From NCBI GenBank assembly GCA_022571985.1, contig JACZWU010000003.1, forward strand, positions 203,742-267,741: a DNA stretch of 64,000 nucleotides, in the 5' to 3' direction. A program made the translations under genes and the position numbers. Each line of letters starts with the position of its first letter. The stretch's first letter is position 1. Below, piece after piece: positions 25,078 through 34,028 of this stretch. The DNA comes from Candidatus Zixiibacteriota bacterium. Its GTDB lineage: Bacteria; Zixibacteria; MSB-5A5; GN15; FEB-12. Below the pieces are notes generated by a model. It was not told the DNA's origin and did not search any database. It worked only from the letters and a program-made list of their open reading frames with translations.

Positions 25078-26475
25078 CTATTTGCCGGACCCTTTGAGTA
25101 CGGTAGGAATAGTTCTGGCTATAATCTTGGTATCTTCCCACAGGGACCAGTCATCAATATATTTCAGATCCATTTTCATCCAGTCTTCAAAATCGATATC
25201 ATTTCGGCCACCGGCCTGCCAGAGACAGGTCAAACCGGGCTTGACTGACAGCTTGCGATGCTGCCACGGTTCGAAATCGGCAACTTCCGCCGGCAGCGGC
25301 GGCCTGGGTCCGACCAGTGACATATCGCCCGTCAGGACATTCATAAACTGGGGAAATTCGTCGATCGAATATTTTCTTAAATAACGTCCAACTTTTGTAA
25401 CGCGCGGATCGTTGGTTATCTTAAAAACCGGCCCGGACATTTCATTTTTGGCCAGTAGTCCGGCTTTCTTTTTTTCTGCTTCAATTACCATAGTACGGAA
25501 TTTCCAGAGCTTAAAAGTTCTACCGTTGATACCGCTTCTGGTCTGCTTAAAAAATATCGGGCCGCGTGAGTCTATTTTGATTGCGATAGCGGCTGCTATC
25601 ATTATGGGAAGAAACAAAATTAAACCAACCAGGGCGCCAATTCTGTCTGACAAGCCCTTACATGACAGCGAAAATTTTCCAACCGGAGCGCTTGAATATT
25701 CAACCGCCGGGATTTTTCCTATCTTGACAGACTTAGCTCGGGAAAGTTTCAAATCAAACAGCTGTGACATTATAACTACAGCGACTCCCATCTGCTCCGC
25801 CAACAGGACCGACTCTTCTGCCTGGGGTAATTCATCTAACTCTACTGCCACCATTAAGCAATCCACTTGCTCTAAAGAAATAATTTCTTTGAGCTTTTCT
25901 GGATGTCCTAAAAGCGGAATATCCCGGTAGCTCCACATCCCGGTCCTTTTATAATCCAAAAATCCTATGACCGAAATGTTCGATTCAATGCTGTCGAGTG
26001 TTTCGCAAGCAACCTCTCTGGCCAGCTTTCCGGTCCCCAGCACAATTACTTTTTGGGCTGAGGGATCAGGCTCAGTATTTTGCTCATTTGTTTTATTTTT
26101 TATAACCAGACCTGTTACCAAAAATGCTAAAGCCGCTTGCAGCGTCAGATTTGCGGCAATAAATTGAAGTAACATCAGTGAAGAAAGCTGCCAATGAAAT
26201 TGAAATAGAAAACAGGCAGCTAACAAGCCGACTGCAAATTTGGTTTCATAGCTGACGGTGCTGATAACAGCAGCAGAGATATTTGTCTGTGAAAGGCCAG
26301 CTGCCGAAGAACTCTTACTTCCTAAAATGATCCGAACTGCCAGAACAGCCAGTGCCAGTTCAAAGGCGTGGATTATGCTATTGTTGTACAACATTGCAGT
26401 TGCATACAGCAAGCTTAGTGATATAGCGGTAGCTGCCATAGGACTTAGTAACACGCTGTTTAAGTTTTTAATCAT
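25078..26475 (-). CDS. Polyprenyl-phosphate sugar-1-phosphate transferase (WcaJ/WbaP-like)
   Basis: The 465-residue protein has four to five N-terminal helices. A CoA-binding-like Rossmann segment follows (KVIVLGTGKLAREVACET, near 145-165) and then the bacterial sugar-transferase domain. Hallmarks are KIDSRGPIFFKQTRSG, KLWKFRTM, a DPRVTKVGRYLRKYSIDEFPQ block, SLVGPRPPLPAEV and KPGLTCLWQAGGRN. These proteins transfer a hexose-1-phosphate to undecaprenyl phosphate and start repeat-unit assembly for capsule or exopolysaccharide. The Wzi-like gene follows after 23 bases. Confidence 0.94.
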   Translation of the reverse strand: MIKNLNSVLLSPMAATAISLSLLYATAMLYNNSIIHAFELALAVLAVRIILGSKSSSAAGLSQTNISAAVISTVSYETKFAVGLLAACFLFQFHWQLSSLMLLQFIAANLTLQAALAFLVTGLVIKNKTNEQNTEPDPSAQKVIVLGTGKLAREVACETLDSIESNISVIGFLDYKRTGMWSYRDIPLLGHPEKLKEIISLEQVDCLMVAVELDELPQAEESVLLAEQMGVAVVIMSQLFDLKLSRAKSVKIGKIPAVEYSSAPVGKFSLSCKGLSDRIGALVGLILFLPIMIAAAIAIKIDSRGPIFFKQTRSGINGRTFKLWKFRTMVIEAEKKKAGLLAKNEMSGPVFKITNDPRVTKVGRYLRKYSIDEFPQFMNVLTGDMSLVGPRPPLPAEVADFEPWQHRKLSVKPGLTCLWQAGGRNDIDFEDWMKMDLKYIDDWSLWEDTKIIARTIPTVLKGSGK

Positions 26476-26569
26476 TTAGATGCCCCTGTCAGATTCTGTT
26501 GTGACACCTCTTTTGATGTCATGACTGTTGTCTGTCTTTTGTTGCTGTCTGACCGATTTAGCGGCCTGC

Positions 26570-27538
26570 TTAATTCATATGCAAAGCTTTCAAATTCTTT
26601 ACTCTCTGGACTGCTCTGATTTTCTGTTTTGATATTTTCTTCTTTGTCTTCACAGCACGTCTGAGTGATTCCAGCAGTTCGTCATCTGCTTCTGTAAGAG
26701 TTATCTGACAACGAAGCAGTTTAGTTAATCTGTTTTGGTTATGGATTGTTTCAAGATTGAGCTGGTTTTGATTCTGCAGCTCTGCCGCCACTTCAGCACT
26801 TTCGACCGCTATTATCAAAAAGTCTGCAGCCGTTAACCGGCATATAAGTCCGATATCCGTTATCTCTCTGGCCAGTTTCAGGCATCTGGTCTGTATCTCT
26901 CTTATTTGATTATTTCTTTGCCGACTCCTGCCGAACTGCTCATAGCAGATTCGGGCAGAATTTCGAGACATTGAACTTTTGTAAAATTGAGAATTGAAGT
27001 TTTTCGATTCTGATTTTAATATAGACGAACATACCAGGGCATAGCCTTGATCTTTGATGGACATTCCAAGCCAGTCGTTAAAATATCTTAAAACGACTAT
27101 GTTGTTAAGTTCTTTTAATAGCGGTGCAGCAGAGATTCTCAAAAAATCAAAATAATATTCATCAATTAACAGAAGGCCGTCCGGTGTTCTGGCCGACAGA
27201 CTTTTTAGTTCAGTCAAAGAAAAGTTGCTGCCGTTTGACCTGTTGGGATTTTCCAGAAAAATAATGTCGGCTTCTGAAGCCGTTTCTATGATATCTTCTG
27301 CTGAGAGCTGAACGATATCAATATCCGCCCTATCGGCTGCCATGACTATTTCTGGCTGGCAGGGACTAAGAGCAAGCAGCCTGCTATTTGAAACAGAGTA
27401 TTGTTTCAGCAATTCTTCGATGAACAGACTCGAGTCTTCAAAAAGAATGACAGAGTCAAACTCAACAGCATCTTTCAGCGCCACTGCGCGGCGCAATCCT
27501 GCCTGTTCGGTAGTTTGGGTTGGTGGTATCCTGTTCAT
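26570..27538 (-). CDS. Degenerate histidinol-phosphate-aminotransferase-like protein lacking the PLP lysine
   Basis: The 322-residue protein follows the HisC-type fold-type I layout. FLENPNRSNG at 94-103 corresponds to the family FLxNPNNPTG, and LLLIDEYYFDF (Asp126) corresponds to LVVDEAYxEF. VVLRYFNDWLGM at 148-159 corresponds to VLRTFSKAFGLAG. In the last, the Schiff-base lysine is replaced by Asp155 (FND for FSK), so PLP catalysis is unlikely. The C-terminus is basic (KKKISKQKIRAVQRVK). It lies between the priming glycosyltransferase and a small unknown gene in the polysaccharide cluster. It could be a scaffold or regulator. The homology call is from motif order only. Confidence 0.6.
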   Translation of the reverse strand: MNRIPPTQTTEQAGLRRAVALKDAVEFDSVILFEDSSLFIEELLKQYSVSNSRLLALSPCQPEIVMAADRADIDIVQLSAEDIIETASEADIIFLENPNRSNGSNFSLTELKSLSARTPDGLLLIDEYYFDFLRISAAPLLKELNNIVVLRYFNDWLGMSIKDQGYALVCSSILKSESKNFNSQFYKSSMSRNSARICYEQFGRSRQRNNQIREIQTRCLKLAREITDIGLICRLTAADFLIIAVESAEVAAELQNQNQLNLETIHNQNRLTKLLRCQITLTEADDELLESLRRAVKTKKKISKQKIRAVQRVKNLKALHMN

Positions 27539-27550
27539 AATTATTCTTCT

Positions 27551-27844
27551 TTAGTTTTGAGAAAAAACAGTGAACTGCAGCTCTTTTCTGAAATGCCACA
27601 GATAACGAAGCGCTTCTTCCGGTCTCATCCTGATCTGGCAGCTGTTGGCCAAAAGTTCGTTGTAAAACCCGCTGGTAACTGCCATAGTCTTTTCACTTAG
27701 CCTAACCGGGGCAAAGCCAAATTCTCTATTGTCGTTTGCCGGATATAAAAGCCGGTATGTCTTTACAATTGTTTCCACTTTAAAAGGCACTTGCTCTTCG
27801 AGCATTTCCATTCCATTCCCTCTCATTTCATTTTCGCTTAACAT
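27551..27844 (-). CDS. Small protein of unknown function in the polysaccharide cluster
   Basis: The 97-residue soluble protein has no signal peptide or recognised motif. It contains PFKVETIVKTYRLLYPANDN and a C-terminal EALRYLWHFRKEL helix. Its stop is 12 bases from the start of the degenerate aminotransferase gene, so the two are likely cotranscribed. Alternative starts exist at Met7 and Met12. The terminator at 28031-28073 separates it from the SLBB exporter upstream. I cannot assign a function. Confidence 0.55.
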   Translation of the reverse strand: MLSENEMRGNGMEMLEEQVPFKVETIVKTYRLLYPANDNREFGFAPVRLSEKTMAVTSGFYNELLANSCQIRMRPEEALRYLWHFRKELQFTVFSQN

Positions 27845-28030
27845 TCTTTTAAGTCCTTCCGTGTGAATAGAATTGCAAAGTCAGTGCCGGCTGGTTGAAA
27901 GTTTGATAAAACTCGCTAAACTGTTGTATAACAAGACGATGCTATGCCGTATAGTTCCCTGAGGTGCCTTCTTTGGGCATGCGCCCGCCTGCTTCTGGCA
28001 GAATTTTCCGGCATCTTCTGAAAAGATTTC

Positions 28031-28073
28031 CTAAATAAAAGGCCGCCGAGATTAAGAAATTAGCCTCGGCGGC
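28031..28073 (-). terminator. Rho-independent terminator after the SLBB exporter gene
   Basis: On the minus strand GCCGCCGAGG and CTCGGCGGCC pair around a loop of about 13 bases and are followed by TTTTATTT. It lies 31 bases after the stop of the gene at 28104-30467. Confidence 0.85.
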
Positions 28074-28103
28074 ACCGGGAAGGTAAGAATGGAATTTTTG
28101 CTG

Positions 28104-30467
28104 CTATAATTTGCCTATCAGAATTGCAGTAGTAACAATACCGGTTATGGCGCTGGCAGCAGTAGTCAGATTTCTAAACCAGTTGCTTTTCTTTTCGACT
28201 TTTGTGGGCACGACCACCAGATCACCCAGTTCAACTTTTTTGCCCAGCGCTGCTCCTCCGGAATAAACTTCTCCACTGGCCCGCATTAAGCGAACTTCAT
28301 TTTTATCTGCCCAGCGCGTGAAATTTCCGGCACGTTTGATATAATCGCGTACTTTCTTGTTCGGCATAAATTGTATAGTGCCGTTTGAGCCAACTGCGCC
28401 CATAACGGAGACCCCCGATGGCACCGACGGTACGAATATTTTATCATTTGGCTCAAGAACAATGTCTCCAACTGCACCGGCTGTATTCATAATTAATTCC
28501 ATATCTATTACGATTCTGCTCATGCCGGTCGGGTCGTATTCGATCATACCCTCATAGCGTACGTTACCTAAAGAATCTTCAACTACCCTCTTGGAACGTT
28601 CTATCATTTTGTCAACGCCAAGACGACGGAGATTTTCCTCGATTGAATGTCTTTCAAAAACCAGTCCTTTTGGAAAAGCTTTCTCTGTGAACCCTCCGCT
28701 GCGCTCCAGAAGATTATACAGAGTTTCGCCCTTTCGCATAATTGCGTATTCGCCGGGAAAAGTGACTTCGCCTTCAATTTTGACAGTCCTGTTTTCTTTC
28801 CAGTCGGGAATCCGCCGGATGAAGAGCTGATCATCTTCCTGCATCAATATCTTTCTTTCTACGGGATTCCTGAGATTGACATAAATAATTTCGACTCTGC
28901 CGGCCGAATCCACTCTGGCGATCTCTGCTCCGAAGCGAAAGGCGCTGCGCTTAAAAGAACCCGCCAGGAAAATTAAATCTTCGACAGACATACCCTCATA
29001 TAGATCAAAAACCCCGGGGCGTTTAACTTCCCCCTCTATATAAACTATCCTGTCCCATTCAATATCTTTGATTGAATAAATGTGCAGTGAATCAAGGTTT
29101 TCCAATTTCAGATCATTCTTTTCATCACCGGCCAAAGCTTTACTTAAATCTATAGGAATAATTTGGATGCGATAGTTGGTGTGGCGGCGATACAGTTCAG
29201 CCCGGTCATAGTAGACATCATACGGCTGGAGCTGTGCTCTTTTTAACAAGTCTGAAATGTGAGTCGTCTCATTTCTTTCATAAAAACCGGGATGCTTTAC
29301 ATGACCGGAAATAGAAACCATGTTATGCATAAAATCGAATATTGATGCTACTGTAAGCCGGTCTCCATCCTGCATGACAATGGTATCAACCGGTCCTTTT
29401 GCCTGATTAAGATTTAAGTCTAATATTTCCCATTCAGATTTTGCAGTAACACGTTCAAGCATGACCCGGTCCAGATGGGCTTCTGCTGTCGGCTGTCCTG
29501 CCAGAGCCAGAATATCCAGCGCTGTCTCCTGACCAACCAGTTCATACTTTGCCTGGCGCCTAACTTCACCGCGTATCGCTACCTGAGCTCCTGCCACTGG
29601 CACGAAAATCAAATCTCCTGTCTGAAGTCTGACATCAATAGAGTTGTCGCCCTCCAGTAAGAACTTATATAAATCTACAACTGCCCGTTCTTTGCCGGAG
29701 CGCATCAGTTTAATTTTTCGCATAGAGCCGCGCAGATTTGGACCGCCCGCTGTATAGATTGCATTAAAAAGCGATGTCAACGATGATACTGTATATGCAC
29801 CCGGGCGCTTTACTTCACCTGTTACAAAAATCCTGATAGAACGAATCTTTCCCAGGGATATTGTCAGATTATAGTCGGAGTATACTTTTGAAAACTGCTT
29901 GATCGCCCTGGTCTTAAATTGCTTTAGAGTCAATCCCCAGACAATTAGCTCCCCTACCTGAGGCACAAAGATCTTCCCCTCGCGGTCTATTGTCAGATTA
30001 TATTCTTTTTCAACCCGGCCCCACAAATAGATAAGAACGTTGTCTCCCGGACCAAGTACATAATCAGAGGAAGTTACAATATCGACAGGTTGAGTGATAT
30101 TTTCCGCACCCTCAAACAGCTCCATCCCGAACACCTTTAAGTCTTCAAAATTAACCAGCTTTTTTTTGCCAGACACAGCGGCAGTATCCTTTCGCTGTAA
30201 ATGCCTGGCCAGCGTGCTTAATTTTGTCGAGTCGCCTGTCTCAGTTTTCCTGAGGTTAAAGCGTGAATTTGTGCTGTCTTCATAAATCTCAGGAGTCCTG
30301 TAAATTTGCGGCTTATCCGCTACCCCCGATTTTCGGGCTTGATACTTGAAGAGCTCTGCTTTTTGCTCGTCTGATACATTTGATAAGTCTTGAGCGACAA
30401 GCTCTCTGAACCAGTTGAGCGAAACCAATATTATTACAAGTGTAACAAAAAAAATAATCTTACGCAT
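28104..30467 (-). CDS. SLBB-domain polysaccharide export protein (Wza-like)
   Basis: At 787 residues this is a long member of the outer-membrane polysaccharide-export family. After a signal peptide (near 1-25) the Poly_export domain appears: SDYVLGPGDNVLIYLWGRVEKEYNLTIDREG with PQVGELIVWGLT. It is followed by repeated SLBB units, each recognisable as a G-x-V-x-x-PG-x-Y/F start: GEVKRPGAYTV, GHVKHPGFYER, GEVKRPGVFDL, GEVTFPGEYAI and MGAVGSNGTIQF. At least five SLBB copies exceed the two of E. coli Wza, which is common in this family outside Proteobacteria. A hydrophobic C-terminal helix ends the protein. It should form the periplasmic and outer-membrane export channel. Confidence 0.93.
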   Translation of the reverse strand: MRKIIFFVTLVIILVSLNWFRELVAQDLSNVSDEQKAELFKYQARKSGVADKPQIYRTPEIYEDSTNSRFNLRKTETGDSTKLSTLARHLQRKDTAAVSGKKKLVNFEDLKVFGMELFEGAENITQPVDIVTSSDYVLGPGDNVLIYLWGRVEKEYNLTIDREGKIFVPQVGELIVWGLTLKQFKTRAIKQFSKVYSDYNLTISLGKIRSIRIFVTGEVKRPGAYTVSSLTSLFNAIYTAGGPNLRGSMRKIKLMRSGKERAVVDLYKFLLEGDNSIDVRLQTGDLIFVPVAGAQVAIRGEVRRQAKYELVGQETALDILALAGQPTAEAHLDRVMLERVTAKSEWEILDLNLNQAKGPVDTIVMQDGDRLTVASIFDFMHNMVSISGHVKHPGFYERNETTHISDLLKRAQLQPYDVYYDRAELYRRHTNYRIQIIPIDLSKALAGDEKNDLKLENLDSLHIYSIKDIEWDRIVYIEGEVKRPGVFDLYEGMSVEDLIFLAGSFKRSAFRFGAEIARVDSAGRVEIIYVNLRNPVERKILMQEDDQLFIRRIPDWKENRTVKIEGEVTFPGEYAIMRKGETLYNLLERSGGFTEKAFPKGLVFERHSIEENLRRLGVDKMIERSKRVVEDSLGNVRYEGMIEYDPTGMSRIVIDMELIMNTAGAVGDIVLEPNDKIFVPSVPSGVSVMGAVGSNGTIQFMPNKKVRDYIKRAGNFTRWADKNEVRLMRASGEVYSGGAALGKKVELGDLVVVPTKVEKKSNWFRNLTTAASAITGIVTTAILIGKL

Positions 30468-31062
30468 TTTACCTTCCTATTGTTTTCCATCGCTTTCCTT
30501 CGCAACTGATTGATTAGCAAGGAGAATGCCACTGCCGCTTTCAACTCTGTAACTTCTTTACTCTCAACCGATTGACCGGATAATCCTGCCTAGCAAGTGC
30601 AAGCCTGCCAGCCTGCTTTAAGAAAATTCTTCCAAAATTCCGGTGCTTACTTTTCCTGTTTGGCTAAAGCGAGGCAAATATCTAAATTTATTTCCGGAAG
30701 TTTTTGTTCAGTCCTCTTAACTACAAGGGCCGTAATTGCTTTTAATTTTCTTAAGTTTTTTTTGGTGGAGGCTAATCTTTGACATTTCGCCATATCGCTT
30801 CGTCTACAAGCTAATGCAGTCTAAAATGTTAATCTTAAAAATGAACTAAGGAAAAGATGCCCTCCCCTTGACAGAGGCAAAGGCTTATAGTAACTTCCAA
30901 ACTTGTTTTGAGTGACAATTATTGCAAGATAAATGAATTCTAGAAGGCAACCGGGTTGGGAACAGTTGGAGAATGCCCTCACATCTTCCTCAAGATTTCC
31001 CTTAACCTATGAATTGAAATTAACAGCGGGAATTATTTCCGCCTGATTTTTTGGAGATGAGG
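30468..31062. other. Divergent intergenic region between SLBB exporter and FadL-like gene
   Basis: About 600 bases separate two divergent transcription units. I found no convincing gene, RNA or repeat. The right end carries GGAG six bases before ATG 31063. Promoters for both directions must lie here, but none stands out by eye. A TGGCAGG-type sequence near 30604-30612 was considered as a sigma-54 site and rejected for wrong spacing. Confidence 0.4.
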
Positions 31063-32565
31063 ATGAAAATTCTCTATAGAGTAGTTACATTACTATCCTG
31101 CCTGATTTTGTTTTCGGCCAGCCTGTTAGCCGGCGGCTTTGAGAACATTAACATCGGCCTGAAGTCAACTGCCATGGGCAGTGCCTATCGTGCTTTGGCT
31201 GACGATTGGACCGCTGCTTATTATAATCCGGCTGCATATGCCTTGATTTATGATAACCAGCTTGGCGGAAATGCAGCCTTTGGACATTATCGCCAGACAT
31301 TAGTGCCTAACTTTAGAAGAACCAGTGGCACAGATTCTTTTGAAACTGGCTTTTTTAATGACAGAGAAATCTATAATGCTCATAAAATCCTTTCTAACCC
31401 TTCCGGCGGATTGGTTCTCAGGTTGCCGGTCTGGGGTGAGACGGTCTTTGGTTTCTCTATTTATCAGCCATTTGACTACAACACCACCTGGACACTATTT
31501 CGCCCTCTGACTGCTTACAACACTTCCAATGCTATACCAAACGATCAGTATGGTACTGATCTTGATGTTGTCTCTTTTCAAATTTCAGCAGGTAGGGAAT
31601 TTACGGAAGAAAAGTTGTACCTGGGATTAGGCTTGCAGCTTTTGCGGGCAGATCTGGTATGGAGCGAACTCAAATTTCGGGATAATCCGATGCCGGCGCC
31701 ATATGATGACCGGCCGTATGATATGATCCCGCAATGGGCAAAGAGCAAAGGACATGGCTGGGGATTTGGTATAAAAGCCGGCCTGCTCTGGACACCTAGC
31801 GATAGAATCAATCTGGGAATTTCCGGTAATATACCTTTCGATATTACAATTTCCGGCGACAGCACACTGCTGAATTTTTATCTGCCAAAAGTTGGCAATG
31901 ATGGCGGCTTCTCAATTGGCACCATAGAACATCTTTTTTCTTCCGGTTCGAGAATAAACGGACTGGCGGATTTCGAAACTAAACTAAAGCTGCCGCCTTC
32001 TTTTGGAATTGGATTGTCGTTTGACGTTTCCAGCAAACTTACCATAGCAGTCGATGCTCAGTATATGTTGTGGTCGAAGTTTGAAGGATTCCAGTTTAGT
32101 TACAGCAATCTCGGTGATCTATCCCGGCTGGTAGATACGGCAATATTTGTTGAAGCTATTACAGACAGCACCAATGATACCACCAATGTCAGTGATTGGG
32201 TTTATGCTTCAACTTCGCACCCGGTTGTCTGGGAAAATTCCGGCAGGGTCATGCTGGGAGCGCGCTTTAGCCCCAGCAGCCTTTTAACTCTTTTTGCCGG
32301 CGGATATGCAGACCAAAGCCCGGCCAGAAATGCTACCCAGTTTACCCCGAACTTTGTTGATACTGGCGATAAGTATAATTATAGTGGCGGCTTTATGTTC
32401 CATATCAACGAGTGGGATATTGGTATTGCTACCAGCTATACCAGCTACCCTGATCTGACAATTACGGAAATTGACTCGGATGGAGACGGAATTGATGATG
32501 CTATCCCCGGTCTTTATCAGGCGGATTATTATGAAACAGTACTTTCATTCATATATAGGTTTTAA
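31063..32565 (+). CDS. OmpP1/FadL/TodX-family outer-membrane transport protein
   Basis: I chose ATG 31063 (500 residues), which has GGAG six bases upstream; in-frame TTG 31051 and ATG 31057 lie on or too near that site. The signal peptide ends near SLLAGGFEN. The mature start (FENINIGLKSTAMGSAYRALADDWTA) is the FadL family hallmark: the S-A-x-x-G-x-A-x-x-A-x-D region with AYYNPA following. Barrel-type strands fill the rest, ending YETVLSFIYRF with the C-terminal aromatic. FadL channels import hydrophobic compounds. It is followed after 11 bases by an esterase-like lipoprotein. Confidence 0.88.
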   Translation: MKILYRVVTLLSCLILFSASLLAGGFENINIGLKSTAMGSAYRALADDWTAAYYNPAAYALIYDNQLGGNAAFGHYRQTLVPNFRRTSGTDSFETGFFNDREIYNAHKILSNPSGGLVLRLPVWGETVFGFSIYQPFDYNTTWTLFRPLTAYNTSNAIPNDQYGTDLDVVSFQISAGREFTEEKLYLGLGLQLLRADLVWSELKFRDNPMPAPYDDRPYDMIPQWAKSKGHGWGFGIKAGLLWTPSDRINLGISGNIPFDITISGDSTLLNFYLPKVGNDGGFSIGTIEHLFSSGSRINGLADFETKLKLPPSFGIGLSFDVSSKLTIAVDAQYMLWSKFEGFQFSYSNLGDLSRLVDTAIFVEAITDSTNDTTNVSDWVYASTSHPVVWENSGRVMLGARFSPSSLLTLFAGGYADQSPARNATQFTPNFVDTGDKYNYSGGFMFHINEWDIGIATSYTSYPDLTITEIDSDGDGIDDAIPGLYQADYYETVLSFIYRF

Positions 32566-32576
32566 GGGAGACGCAA

Positions 32577-33863
32577 ATGTTTGGTAAGATGATAAAGTTT
32601 ATTGCATTATCCCTGATTTTTGTATCAATGATAGTGCTTCCTGGCTGCGAAGATCGCGGTACAAATGTTCCTGCAGTTCCTTCTCTTGATGGAGGCGCAC
32701 CCTGGCCTACGGCAGATCATATTTATTCCCCACAGCTGCGCTGGCTTCTGTCCAACAATATAGAACAGCTTCCGGCCTGGGTTTATATACCTCAGGTTGC
32801 GGCTCCGCCGCCTCTGGGTCTGTCTCGACCGGTGCCGCTATTAATCCTGTTAGCCCCTCAGGGAGCTAACAAATTTTTCTTCGCACAGCACGGCCTTCAG
32901 GAACTCTTAAAGGAAATGATTGCCGATGGCACCATTCAACCTATGATTGTAGCCTGTCCTTCTAATGATCCGTCTTTCGGAGGATTTATGTATGCCGGCG
33001 GTTTTAATTTCGAAAATAATCCAACTCCTCCCACAGGTAACAACGATGCAATTTTTGGGTCCGAGATGGTCGCATTTCTGAGAAACTCCCTGCCGGTACT
33101 GGAAAACCAGCAAAAGACCGGCATAGCCGGTTTCGGCATGGGTGCCTATGGTGCCTTTAGAGCCGCTTTACTTAGCGATACGGTCTATGGTTCGATTAGT
33201 GTTACCGATGGCCCGCTTGATTTTGACGGCGGCTCGGGCTTCGGCGGCGGCCTGGCAGACCTTTTCGATGACGCCCTGATGGAGCAGGGACTCTTAGGCC
33301 AAAACCTGCAAGACTTTGATTCGGCAAAGGCCTGGCCGATTTCTAATATGTTTATTGGAGCTGCCTTTGCTTTTTCGCCAAAAGATACGGTGCTTTTTGC
33401 GCATGACGATAACACCAACCCTACACCCACTAATCCTGCCCCGTTCTGGAAAATGGATAGCACTTATGGCTTTGATACCACTATCTCCACTTTGATTGCC
33501 GGCTTTAATAGTCCGAGCGGTTATATATTCGACTATCTTCTGCCGTTTACAGCCGATGGCAATGCCTATCCTTTAATTTGGAATAACTATTGGCTGACCG
33601 AAAATCTCGAATTCTTAATAAATTTGCCCGGTAACAAACTCAACGGCGTCAATCTTTGGTTTGCTACTACTACTGAATCTGAACTTAATTACTACCAGCA
33701 GACCCAGTCCTGGATAAACACTCTAACAAATGCGCCTTATGTTTATAGTGTGACTGAGAAAAAATATCTGGGAACCGCCGGAAACCCGGCTTCTGAATCT
33801 CAGTACGTATATGACATGTTAAGAGAGATGTTGATATTTCACTCTAACAGTTTCGGCAACTGA
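32577..33863 (+). CDS. Esterase-like lipoprotein lacking the nucleophile serine
   Basis: The 428-residue protein has a lipoprotein signal (lipobox Cys24). The fold resembles the esterase D / putative tributyrin-esterase family: a PVPLLILLAPQGANKF strand, then TGIAGFGMGAYGAFRAALLS at 181-200. In active members the elbow is G-[LF]-S-M-G-G; here residue 187 is Gly (GFGMG). The single-base nature of a Ser-to-Gly change (AGC to GGC) makes decay or repurposing plausible. The same protein retains a C-terminal H (near FHSNSF). It is cotranscribed with the FadL-like channel (11-base gap, good GGGAG site) and may be a non-catalytic binding protein. Confidence 0.7.
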   Translation: MFGKMIKFIALSLIFVSMIVLPGCEDRGTNVPAVPSLDGGAPWPTADHIYSPQLRWLLSNNIEQLPAWVYIPQVAAPPPLGLSRPVPLLILLAPQGANKFFFAQHGLQELLKEMIADGTIQPMIVACPSNDPSFGGFMYAGGFNFENNPTPPTGNNDAIFGSEMVAFLRNSLPVLENQQKTGIAGFGMGAYGAFRAALLSDTVYGSISVTDGPLDFDGGSGFGGGLADLFDDALMEQGLLGQNLQDFDSAKAWPISNMFIGAAFAFSPKDTVLFAHDDNTNPTPTNPAPFWKMDSTYGFDTTISTLIAGFNSPSGYIFDYLLPFTADGNAYPLIWNNYWLTENLEFLINLPGNKLNGVNLWFATTTESELNYYQQTQSWINTLTNAPYVYSVTEKKYLGTAGNPASESQYVYDMLREMLIFHSNSFGN

Positions 33864-34020
33864 CAAAGTCAGCCTTTTGTAAATCCGGTAGAGTGTGCTT
33901 GTAAAAGCATGCTCTTCCGGGTTTTTTTATGACTTAATTCTAAACAGCTGCTGACAAAGTCAGCCTTTTTATAAACCCGGCAAAGTATTTTTTATAAGCA
34001 TACTTTTCCGGGTTTTTTAT
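33861..34020 (+). terminator. Two tandem copies of a rho-independent terminator
   Basis: Copy 1 (33861-33930) and copy 2 (33952-34020) each begin TGACAAAGTCAGCCTTTT and end with a long hairpin closing on CCGGGTTTTTT. Copy 1 has stem arms AAATCCGGTAGAG...CTCTTCCGGGTTT; copy 2 has AAACCCGGCAAAGTA...TACTTTTCCGGGTTT. Compensatory differences keep both stems paired. Copy 1 includes the TGA stop of the esterase-like gene. The short CTGAC-AAA-GTCAG hairpin plus T-run is a further mini-terminator in each copy. This duplicated unit insulates the bshB1 gene. Confidence 0.85.
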
Positions 34021-34028
34021 ATTCAGAT

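Noticed and set aside
28104..30467. Repeated SLBB blocks as possible DNA repeats or assembly collapse
   Set aside because: The repeats are at protein level and diverged in nucleotide sequence, as expected for the domain family.
30590..30625. Possible sigma-54 promoter upstream of the SLBB gene
   Set aside because: TGGCAGG and TTGC elements exist but the GG-to-GC spacing does not fit -24/-12.
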